Assembly: GCF_039614725.1 (NCBI RefSeq)
Contig: NZ_CP154859.1
Coordinates: 2,232,001 to 2,296,000, forward strand
DNA length: 64,000 nucleotides
Reading direction: 5' to 3'
DNA from: Thauera sp. JM12B12
Lineage (GTDB): Bacteria > Pseudomonadota > Gammaproteobacteria > Burkholderiales > Rhodocyclaceae
The translations under genes and the position numbers were made by a program. Of the stretch, positions 25,794-32,373 are shown piece by piece. Below the pieces are notes generated by a model. That model did no database searches. It worked only from the letters and a program-made list of their open reading frames with translations, and was not told the origin of the DNA. Numbering within the stretch: position 1 is the stretch's first letter; each line of letters starts with the position of its first letter.

Positions 25794-26594
25794 TCAGGCT
25801 GCAGTGCGGATGCCGGGCGGGTTGCCCTTGATCTGCGCGCCACGCAGGTCGTGCGGATCGAGGCGGCGGATGATCTCCAGCTGCGCCGCCGTCGGGTGCG
25901 GGGTTTCGCCCAGCTCCGGCGCCTTCAGCAGCGGGAAGCCGGTCTTCTCCTGCACCTCGTCGAAGCTGACGCCCGGGTGCAGCGAGCGCACGCGGATGGC
26001 GCGCTCCGGACCTTCGAAGTCGAGCACGCAGAGGTCGGTGACGATGCGGCGGATGTCCATGAAGTCCTGCTTCATGCCGGGTTCCCAGCGCGCCGGGTTG
26101 AAGCCGACGCCCGACACCATGTCCACCTCGCCTTCGACGAACACGCGCTTGCTGTGGTTGGGCACGAAGAAGGAGTTGATGTGGTTGATGCTGTTGCCCG
26201 GCAGGCCGCGCACGCCGAGGATGGCGGCCTTGGGCTTCCTGTAGTCGCCCACCACCGACAGGTTGGTCTGGCCGAAGCGGTCGATCTGGGTCGGGCCGAT
26301 CATGGCGTGACGGCGGCCGCCCCACACGCACTCGAACACGCGTTCGAAGGACATGTAGCCGGAGTACTTCGGCACGTAGTCGCCGCGCGGGCCGAGCGGA
26401 ATCGGCTCCTCGACCAGGAAGCATTCGCTGTCGGTCATCAGCAGCTCGGGGGCGTAGGTGAGCTTGGCCAGGCTGGCGCCCAGGCGCGGGATCACGCCGA
26501 TGCCCGAGGCCAGCACCTCGCCGTCGCCGCGCCAGGCTTCCGAGGCCGCGACGATCATCAGTTCGGCCAGGGTGAATTCAGTGTTGTTGCTCAT
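25794..26594 (-). CDS. ipdB: CoA-transferase-family beta subunit, IpdB-like ring hydrolase
   Basis: 266 residues from ATG 26594 with GAGGAG upstream. Class I CoA-transferase fold (ELMIVAASEAWRGDGEVLAS, GGRRHAMIGPTQIDRFGQTN). The usual SENG motif carrying the CoA-transferase glutamate is absent, as in IpdB. IpdAB is a hydrolase that opens the last carbocyclic ring of the steroid core as a CoA thioester. It is directly behind the alpha-subunit gene, and with IpdC-like and crotonase genes the assignment is well supported. Confidence 0.8.
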   Translation of the reverse strand: MSNNTEFTLAELMIVAASEAWRGDGEVLASGIGVIPRLGASLAKLTYAPELLMTDSECFLVEEPIPLGPRGDYVPKYSGYMSFERVFECVWGGRRHAMIGPTQIDRFGQTNLSVVGDYRKPKAAILGVRGLPGNSINHINSFFVPNHSKRVFVEGEVDMVSGVGFNPARWEPGMKQDFMDIRRIVTDLCVLDFEGPERAIRVRSLHPGVSFDEVQEKTGFPLLKAPELGETPHPTAAQLEIIRRLDPHDLRGAQIKGNPPGIRTAA

Positions 26595-26608
26595 GCCGCT
26601 CGCGCTCC

Positions 26609-27484
26609 TCAAAACACCGGCAGGGGCAGCTTGCCCATGCGCTCGATGCCGCCGTTCTTGTCCTGGTAGGCGGCCTCGCCCGGGGTGACGAACTCGTCCA
26701 TGTAGGCCTGCCAGCCGCCCTCTTCCGCCGCGCTGGCGACGTAGCGCTTGAAGTGGCTCATGTCCCAGCCGTACTCGGGCGCGCAGGTGGTCGGGTGGGC
26801 GCCGCAGGGCGCATGCACCACGCCCTTCACCAGGTAGCGCTCGAAGGTGTTGAGGCGGGCCTGGTCGGGGGTGAGCGCCAGGCGCTCCTCGACGCGCTCG
26901 GCCGACACGTAGCAGGCGTCCGCCGCACGTGCGACGAGGTGGTCGAAATACGGGTCACCGCCCTGGATCAGGGTGTTGCCGAGCTGGTCGGCGACGTTGA
27001 CGTGCACCAGCGCGACGTCGAGCTTCAAGGCCGGCATCGCCAGCAGCACTTCGCCGTCGTCATAGGGCGACTGGATGGTCTTGAGCTCGGGGTTGAGCTT
27101 GGTGACATCGGTCGCCAGGCCGCAGCGCGTGGGCAGGAAGGGCACGCGCATGCCGGCGGCACGCAGGCCCCACTGCCACATGCCCTCGTCGAGCTCCAGC
27201 AGTTCGAGCTTGCCCGCCTCGCGCACCTTGCGGTACCAGGGTTCGAGCGGAATGGCATCGAGGGTCGCGAAGCCGAAGATCAGCTTCTTCACCTTGCCGG
27301 CGGCGCACAGCATGCCCACGTCCGGGCCGCCGTAGGACACCACGGTGAGGTCCTTGACGTCCGAGCGCAGGATCTCGCGCACGATCGCCATCGGCTTGCG
27401 CCGCGGGCCCCAGCCACCGAAACCGATGGTCATGCCATCGCGCAATTGGGCGACGACATCGGCCGTCGTCATCAGTTTGTTCAT
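26609..27484 (-). CDS. ipdA: CoA-transferase-family alpha subunit, IpdA-like ring hydrolase
   Basis: 291 residues from ATG 27484. Starts MNKLMTTADVVAQLRDGMTI followed by GFGGWGPRRKPMAIVRE, the glycine-rich alpha-subunit start of class I CoA transferases, with YGGPDVGMLCAAGKVKKLIFGF. Similar to the IpdA subunit that with IpdB hydrolyses a ring C/D CoA ester. Second gene of the operon after the extradiol dioxygenase. Confidence 0.8.
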   Translation of the reverse strand: MNKLMTTADVVAQLRDGMTIGFGGWGPRRKPMAIVREILRSDVKDLTVVSYGGPDVGMLCAAGKVKKLIFGFATLDAIPLEPWYRKVREAGKLELLELDEGMWQWGLRAAGMRVPFLPTRCGLATDVTKLNPELKTIQSPYDDGEVLLAMPALKLDVALVHVNVADQLGNTLIQGGDPYFDHLVARAADACYVSAERVEERLALTPDQARLNTFERYLVKGVVHAPCGAHPTTCAPEYGWDMSHFKRYVASAAEEGGWQAYMDEFVTPGEAAYQDKNGGIERMGKLPLPVF

Positions 27485-27510
27485 GGATTCTTTCCTGTTG
27501 CCGGCCGCGC

Positions 27511-28413
27511 TCAGGCGGCCTGTTCCTGCTGACCCACGCCGAAGTCGTGGCCCCAGATGCTGACGCGGGTGAATTCGAAGGCGTTGTGGCGCTCCCAGTC
27601 GCACTGCAGCCCACCATAGCCGTACTCGAGGTCGAAGCCCGAGGGGGTCTTCATGTAGAAGGAGATCATGCGGTCGTTGAGGTGCTGGCCCAGGGTGGCC
27701 GACAGCGGCACCTTGTGCGCGATGCGGCGGTCGTGGGCGCGGCCGACCTCGGTCATCGAGTCGACCTCGACCATCACATGCACGCAGCCGTTCGGCACCG
27801 GGTACTCGGCGATCGCCAGGCTGTGGTGGCGGGCGTTGTTGCAGTGCAGGAAGTGGATGCGCACCGGCGGCGCCGACGAATCGGGACGGAAGTTGAAGAT
27901 GTCCGACAGGCCGAAACCGAGCACGTCGCGGAAGAAGGCCGCGGTGGCGTCGAAGTTGGGCGCCGGCATCACGGTGTGGCCCAGGCCCATGTCACCGGTG
28001 AGGAAGCGCGGCACGCCCTGCGGCGACACGAAGGGCTGGCAGTCCGACAGATGGCCCCAGCACAGCTCGTGGCGGTTTCCCGAGGGGTCGGTCACCACCG
28101 CGACCGCCTGCATGCCGCGCTGGGCGACGGTGGCGGCATCGGCGAGCTCGTAGCCCACGCCCTTGGCGTCGAGTTCGGCGAGCGCAGCCTTGAAGGCGCC
28201 CTCGCCCGCCAGCTCCCAGCCGGATGCCACGTAGCGGCGCTCGGCGCCCTGCACCACCAGGATGCGGAAGGGGCGCTCGTCCATCTTGATGTACAGACCG
28301 CCGCCAGGCGCGGTCGAGGTCATCATGCCGAGCACCTCCTCGGCGTAATGCTTCCATTCGGCGAGGTCGTCGATCTGCGCGACGAAGTAGGCCAAACCGC
28401 GGATGTCGATCAT
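27511..28413 (-). CDS. Type I extradiol ring-cleavage dioxygenase, HsaC/TesB/BphC-like
   Basis: 300 residues from ATG 28413 (GGGGG before it); an upstream in-frame TTG was rejected. Two vicinal-oxygen-chelate modules. Fe(II) ligands are visible at His146 (GLGHTVM), His212 (CVHVMVEV) and Glu263 (FDLEYGYGG), and His244 in LGQHLND matches the catalytic His of BphC. The C-terminal stretch fits the extradiol signature. It would meta-cleave a catechol; with IpdAB next to it, the likely substrate is the steroid-derived catechol cut by HsaC/TesB. First gene of a 14-gene operon. Confidence 0.88.
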   Translation of the reverse strand: MIDIRGLAYFVAQIDDLAEWKHYAEEVLGMMTSTAPGGGLYIKMDERPFRILVVQGAERRYVASGWELAGEGAFKAALAELDAKGVGYELADAATVAQRGMQAVAVVTDPSGNRHELCWGHLSDCQPFVSPQGVPRFLTGDMGLGHTVMPAPNFDATAAFFRDVLGFGLSDIFNFRPDSSAPPVRIHFLHCNNARHHSLAIAEYPVPNGCVHVMVEVDSMTEVGRAHDRRIAHKVPLSATLGQHLNDRMISFYMKTPSGFDLEYGYGGLQCDWERHNAFEFTRVSIWGHDFGVGQQEQAA

Positions 28414-28474
28414 TGCTGCCCCCAAAGATTGGTCGGATACGTGGGAGCATTGTGCGAACAGGCGGCCGCGCGAT

Positions 28475-28490
28475 CATCGTCCGTTGAGAC
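28475..28490 (-). promoter_or_regulatory. Shared 16-bp operator, copy B (before the extradiol dioxygenase operon)
   Basis: CATCGTCCGTTGAGAC followed by TA, a full match to the family consensus CATCGTCC-RNTNR-GAC. It lies 62 bases upstream of the dioxygenase start, a normal operator or promoter position. Confidence 0.6.
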
Positions 28491-28589
28491 TACGAAAAAC
28501 GGACGCCCGAAGGTGACAGGCCCAAGCCTCCGCACGAGGTGTCAAGCGTGCTCGCTGCAGGTGAGCTGGCAGGCGAAGGATTCAACTTT

Positions 28590-28625
28590 GGGTCGTCTCA
28601 GAAAACGGAACAAAGCACGTCAAGC
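28590..28625 (+). repeat. Tn3-family terminal repeat remnant 1
   Basis: GGGTCGTCTCAGAAAACGGAA followed by a run close to CAAAGCACGTCAAG closely resembles the 38-bp terminal repeats of Tn21/Tn501-type transposons (core TCAGAAAACGGAA ... AAAGCACGCTAAG). No transposase gene is adjacent. Confidence 0.65.
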
Positions 28626-28717
28626 CGATTGCATTGGCCACCGCATCGTTCTTCTGGTAGGCGAGCGTCTTGCCACCGGCCGCAGTGGTGGTTTGGATAG
28701 GTGGTGGCGACGTAGAA

Positions 28718-28743
28718 GGGGCCAGCTCACGAAACGGAAAAAT
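28718..28743 (+). repeat. Tn3-family terminal repeat remnant 2
   Basis: GGGGCCAGCTCACGAAACGG then AAAAAT, a shorter, more diverged version of the same end sequence in the same orientation. It lies 65 bases before the DUF1778 antitoxin gene. Confidence 0.45.
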
Positions 28744-28807
28744 CGTATGGTGGTGGCGTGGCCTTGTACGGCAATCTGCCGTATCATTTCAGCAGGAGGA
28801 CAAGACG

Positions 28808-29089
28808 ATGCCCACAACCACTTCTACCGCCCGCCTCGAAGCGCGGATCAGCACCGATCTGCATTCGATGCTCAAGCGCGCCGCCGAACTTCAGGGGCGC
28901 ACCATGACTGATTTCGTGGTCGCTGCCGTCCAGGACGCCGCGCAACGCGCCATCGAGCAAGCCGAGGTCATCCGCCTGTCGCTGGCCGATCAGGAGTGCT
29001 TTGCACAAGCGTTGCTGTCGCCGCCGCAACCGGCCCCGGCCTTGGAACGCGCTTTCGCCCGTCGCCGCAAGCTCTTGCGTACTGAATGA
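28808..29089 (+). CDS. DUF1778 antitoxin (TacA/AtaR type)
   Basis: 93 residues behind a strong GGAGGA ribosome site. N-terminal ribbon-helix-helix (ARLEARISTDLHSMLKRAAEL) then TMTDFVVAAVQDAAQRAIEQ, the DUF1778 consensus. Its partner is the GNAT toxin, which it overlaps by 4 bases. Such antitoxins bind DNA with the toxin as conditional co-repressor. Confidence 0.85.
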   Translation: MPTTTSTARLEARISTDLHSMLKRAAELQGRTMTDFVVAAVQDAAQRAIEQAEVIRLSLADQECFAQALLSPPQPAPALERAFARRRKLLRTE

Positions 29090-29607
29090 GCAGCGCACCG
29101 TTCCGGCTCACGCCGCTCGATGCAGCGCACGTTCGCGCGGCGTTCAACTGCGGTTCCGAACCGCTTGAGCGTTACCTGCGGGAACAAGCCACCCAAGATG
29201 TTCGCCGCCGTGTGGCTGCCTGCTTCGTGGCGTTGGCGGAAGGGCCGCGCATCGCGGGCTACTACACGCTGGCGTCGGCAAGCCTGCTGCTGGCCGATCT
29301 TCCGGCCAGCGTCGGCAAGAAGCTGCCGCGCTATCCGACCGTCCCAGCGGTTCGCATGGGCCGCTTGGCCGTCGATCAGGCTTTCAAAGGGCGAGGGCTG
29401 GGCGGCGCACTGCTGGCCGATGCGCTTGATCGTGCTGTCCGTTCCGAGATTGCCGCCTATGCCTTGATGGTGGATGCGAAGGACGAGGCGGCAGCGGCCT
29501 TCTACCGACATCATGGCTTCATCGCTTTGCCCGACTCACCGTTCACGCTTTTCCTGCCGCTGGGAACGGTGGAGGCGTCTCGTAAAACGGAAGATAAAGC
29601 GCGCTAA
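29086..29607 (+). CDS. GNAT-family toxin (TacT/AtaT type)
   Basis: 173 residues. GNAT core with acetyl-CoA-binding RLAVDQAFKGRGLGGALLAD and the C-terminal AAAFYRHHGFIALPD. Family members acetylate aminoacyl-tRNA and block translation; the tRNA specificity cannot be read from sequence. Its stop codon falls inside a Tn3-type terminal repeat (29574-29608), so the end of the gene and the end of a mobile element coincide. Confidence 0.85.
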   Translation: MSSAPFRLTPLDAAHVRAAFNCGSEPLERYLREQATQDVRRRVAACFVALAEGPRIAGYYTLASASLLLADLPASVGKKLPRYPTVPAVRMGRLAVDQAFKGRGLGGALLADALDRAVRSEIAAYALMVDAKDEAAAAFYRHHGFIALPDSPFTLFLPLGTVEASRKTEDKAR

Positions 29608-29608
29608 G
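29574..29608 (+). repeat. Tn3-family terminal repeat remnant 3
   Basis: GGCGTCTCGTAAAACGGAAG then ATAAAGCGCGCTAAG matches the same transposon end as the copy at 28590, and in the same direction rather than inverted. It includes the stop codon of the GNAT toxin gene. Confidence 0.6.
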
Positions 29609-29649
29609 CCGTTGGTATTCGTGCAGGTCAGGTTGGGCTAAGACCGTCA

Positions 29650-29839
29650 TCGCCAACGAGGCACGTACGCACGCGATCGAAGCCGACCTGGCGGCATTCC
29701 GTGCAATGCTCACCGCGGCCCTGCGCCAGCTGCACGAGGGCAACATTGCCCGCTACCGGCTGCGGCGCTCGGAATTCACGGCTTGGCAACAGGCGCAGGA
29801 CCAGCGTCGATCGGCCGAGGACAACCAAGACTCCAATTA
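29650..29839 (+). pseudogene. C-terminal fragment of an unrecognised protein
   Basis: An open frame entering from about 29622 encodes a charged helical peptide ending EFTAWQQAQDQRRSAEDNQD before a TAG at 29839. It lacks a credible start and ribosome site, begins right behind a Tn3-type terminal repeat, and looks like the tail of a gene cut by transposition. I do not recognise the parent family. Confidence 0.3.
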
Positions 29840-29860
29840 GCCCTCTCCGGCCAAGGCAGC

Positions 29861-29896
29861 AAAAAAATGGCCGCCAACCCTTGCGGGGAGGCGGCC
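29861..29896 (-). terminator. Intrinsic terminator for the DUF35-MaoC / thiolase operon
   Basis: On the minus strand GGCCGCC pairs with GGCGGCC around a 14-base loop and is followed by a seven-T run (A tract at 29861-29867). It lies about 100 bases after the DUF35-MaoC stop. Confidence 0.75.
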
Positions 29897-29917
29897 TCGA
29901 AAAGAGGAGGGACAACC

Positions 29918-30004
29918 ATGCAACGAAACTGCAGGTACTACGACTGCGCACTACAGGAACAACTGCACATCAGGCACCGCGGGACGGCGGCGCCTCACAT
30001 GTAA
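29918..30004 (+). other. Possible 28-residue small ORF with strong Shine-Dalgarno
   Basis: ATG 29918 is preceded by AGAGGAGGGACAACC, one of the strongest ribosome sites in the window. The frame gives 28 residues starting MQRNCRYYDCALQEQ and stops at 30004, overlapping the convergent DUF35-MaoC end. It may be a small peptide gene or the leftover start of a deleted gene. It does not look like PqqA despite the PQQ enzyme nearby. Confidence 0.3.
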
Positions 30005-30963
30005 AGGATCACGAGATCGTTGATGACGGACGGCCGCTCGCTGCCGACGACATGGGTCACGATCTCCATCGTCATCTGCATGCCCTTGGGCAGCTTCTCC
30101 ACCGACTTGACCCGCGAGCGCGCCTGGATGCGCGACCCCGCCGGGACCGGTGCCGGGAAGCGCAGGCGGTCCGAACCGTAATTGACCATGTTGTTGAAGC
30201 CGACCACCTCGTAGTCGAGCGGGATGCGGAAGCGCGACTGCAGCACCTGCACCAGCGCGCCGTGCGCGATCGTGCCGCCGAAGGGGCTCTGCTTGCGGGC
30301 GCGCTCGGGATCGGTGTGGATCCAGTAGTCGTCGCCCGACAGCCTGGCGAACTCGTCGATCAGCGCCTGATCGACCACCACCTGGTTGCTCCAGGCTGAG
30401 TAGGTCTCGCTGACCAGCGCCTTCATGGCCGCCTCGTCGTCGAAACGCACCTGGCGCTTCGTGGCCGCCGGCTCGGCGCTCGCCTGGGCCTCGGTGGCCG
30501 CGGCGAGCGCGGCCGGGGTGCTGTCGATGCGGGACGGGAGATCCTTGTCTGCCGCGGTGAAGCGCAGCAGCGCGGTGCCATCGGATTTCACCGTGTCGAA
30601 CACAGGCTTGACCCGCATGCCGACCTTGACCTCGGCCTCGTCGAGGCCGATCAGCGTGGTGTTGATGCGCACGCCCTCGTCGAGCTCGACCACCGCCATC
30701 TTCTGCGGCATCTCGTCGGCGAAGTCGGGCAGCGTCGGGACACGGGTCAGGGTATAGGTGTAGAGCGTGCCGGTGCCCTTGACCTCCTTCCATTCCAGGT
30801 CCTGCGACCAGCACTTGTCGCAGTGACGGCGCGGAAAGAAGACCCAGTGGCCGCAGGACTTGCAGTGCGGCAGGGTCAGGCGGCCTTCCTTGAGGCCGTT
30901 CCAGTACGGCGCCGAGATCTCGGTCGGTGTCGGCAGCGGTTTATTGGTCGACATGCTCGTCAT
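29995..30963 (-). CDS. DUF35-MaoC fusion protein (acyl-CoA hydratase with aldolase-partner domain)
   Basis: 322 residues; start ATG 30963 overlaps the thiolase stop (ATGA), with a second ATG at 30954. An N-terminal zinc ribbon has Cys34, Cys37 (CKSCGH) and Cys48, Cys51 (CDKCW), followed by a DUF35 OB-fold. After a linker a MaoC hydratase domain starts about residue 175, with SGDDYWIHTDPE and GGTIAHGALVQVL. In mycobacterial ChsH2 the MaoC half comes first and DUF35 last; here the order is inverted. DUF35 proteins bind SCP2/Ltp-type thiolases, and one is encoded immediately upstream, so hydration and retro-aldol cleavage may be channelled. Confidence 0.85.
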   Translation of the reverse strand: MTSMSTNKPLPTPTEISAPYWNGLKEGRLTLPHCKSCGHWVFFPRRHCDKCWSQDLEWKEVKGTGTLYTYTLTRVPTLPDFADEMPQKMAVVELDEGVRINTTLIGLDEAEVKVGMRVKPVFDTVKSDGTALLRFTAADKDLPSRIDSTPAALAAATEAQASAEPAATKRQVRFDDEAAMKALVSETYSAWSNQVVVDQALIDEFARLSGDDYWIHTDPERARKQSPFGGTIAHGALVQVLQSRFRIPLDYEVVGFNNMVNYGSDRLRFPAPVPAGSRIQARSRVKSVEKLPKGMQMTMEIVTHVVGSERPSVINDLVILYM

Positions 30964-32171
30964 GCTCCCTGGAGAATCAGTGCGCCCTGCTCGCTCATCA
31001 CGCCACCGGTGCCCGAGACGAACACGGTGTCGCAGCGCTTGAGCTGGCGCTCGCCGGCGCGGCCGGAAATCTGGTGGAAGGCCTCGATGACCTGCGACAT
31101 GCCGCCCGCGGTGCCGCTCTGGCCGAAGCTGAGCTGCCCGCCGTGGGTGTTCATCGGGAAGTTGCCCTTGTAGGTCAGGTCGTGCTCGCGCACCCAGCGC
31201 ATGCCCTCGCCCTTGGGCGCGAAGCCGGCATCTTCCAGCGTCAGCAGCACGGTGATCGTGTAGCAGTCGTAGATCTGCGCGGCGTGGATGTCGCTGCGCT
31301 GGATGCCCGCCATCGCGAAGGCGCGCTCGGCCGCGGGGCCGATCGGGGTGTCGGTCATCTCGGTCGCGTAGGTCGGCGACTTGAAGTACAGGTGCTCGCC
31401 GAAACCGGTGATGCAGGCGCCGCGGTTCTTCGCCCGCGCCGCCACTTCCTTGGAGGCGACGATCACGGCGGCACCGCCGGCGACCGGCATCACGATCTCG
31501 AGCACGCGCAGCGGCTCGGCGACCATCTTGCTGGCGAGCACGTCCTCGATGGACAGCGGCTTGCCGAAGAAGCTGGCGTCCGGGTTGGCGAGCGCGTTGG
31601 TGCGCTGGTCGACCGCGATCTTGGCCATCGCTACCGGGTCGTAGCCGTACTTGGCCGCGTAGCGCTGGGCGATCATCGCGTAGCCGGTGTTCTGGCCCAT
31701 GTGGCCGTAGGGCAGGTCGAACTCGGCCTCGGGCGCGCCGAAGGCGGTGCTGTGGCCACCGAAGCGCATCGCGCGGGCCATCCAGCTCGGGTCCTCGTCC
31801 GGCCCGAAGGGCGCCATGCGCGCGGGAATCACGCACAGCACGGCCTGGCAAAGGCCCATCTCGACCGCCATCGCCGCGCGCCACACCGCCGCCACCGACG
31901 AGCAACCGCCCAGGTCGACGACCTCGGCGAAGTTGAGCGACAGGCCGAGATACTCGGCCGCCATCGCCGGCACGAAGACCTGCGCCTCGTGGAACTGCGG
32001 GCCATGGATCACCAGGCCGTCGATGTCCGAGGCCTTGAGCCCGGCATCGGCCAGCGCCAGGCCGGCCAGGTCGGCCACCTGCTCCAGATGGAACATCCGC
32101 GGCGCGGTCGCGTACTTCTCCGGCTTGTACTGCGCGGCGCCGACGATTGCTGCGTTTCCTTTCAGACCCAT
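30960..32171 (-). CDS. SCP2/Ltp-type thiolase-fold enzyme, Ltp2-like aldolase candidate
   Basis: 403 residues with the lipid-transfer thiolase architecture: AAIVGAAQY start, VVDLGGCSSVAAVW around the nucleophile position, IYDCYTITVLLTLED, and MNTHGGQLSFGQSGTAGGM. It lacks the GHPxG and C-terminal CGGG motifs of ordinary degradative thiolases. With a DUF35 partner such proteins act as retro-aldolases that release the steroid C17 side chain (Ltp2). The neighbouring gene order supports that role. First gene of a two-gene operon. Confidence 0.8.
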   Translation of the reverse strand: MGLKGNAAIVGAAQYKPEKYATAPRMFHLEQVADLAGLALADAGLKASDIDGLVIHGPQFHEAQVFVPAMAAEYLGLSLNFAEVVDLGGCSSVAAVWRAAMAVEMGLCQAVLCVIPARMAPFGPDEDPSWMARAMRFGGHSTAFGAPEAEFDLPYGHMGQNTGYAMIAQRYAAKYGYDPVAMAKIAVDQRTNALANPDASFFGKPLSIEDVLASKMVAEPLRVLEIVMPVAGGAAVIVASKEVAARAKNRGACITGFGEHLYFKSPTYATEMTDTPIGPAAERAFAMAGIQRSDIHAAQIYDCYTITVLLTLEDAGFAPKGEGMRWVREHDLTYKGNFPMNTHGGQLSFGQSGTAGGMSQVIEAFHQISGRAGERQLKRCDTVFVSGTGGVMSEQGALILQGA

Positions 32172-32246
32172 GCTCCCTTACCTCGCTGGTGCGGGCACCG
32201 CCCGCTCTGTAGTGGGGACAAAGATGCCACACGCGCCGCGGCCGGC

Positions 32247-32298
32247 AATCGTTCAAATCGACTAGGCGGAGCGGGGGAGACCCTCCGGACGGACGATT
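32247..32298. promoter_or_regulatory. Shared operator, copy C: two degenerate sites in a divergent promoter
   Basis: AATCGTTCAAATCGAC (32247-32262) followed by TA, and on the other strand AATCGTCCGTCCGGAG (32283-32298). Both keep most of CATCGTCC-N5-GAC. They lie between the thiolase gene (minus) and the PQQ dehydrogenase (plus) and could serve both. Weaker than the other copies. Confidence 0.4.
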
Positions 32299-32373
32299 CG
32301 GCGCGCGCCCGCGCGCCCGATGATGCGCAGGTCATCCCCACCATGCGGGCGGTCGCGCCCGAAGGAGTTCCCC

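Noticed and set aside
28413..28425. TTG 28425 as the start of the extradiol dioxygenase
   Set aside because: It would place the G-rich ribosome site inside the gene; ATG 28413 aligns with the usual start of the family.
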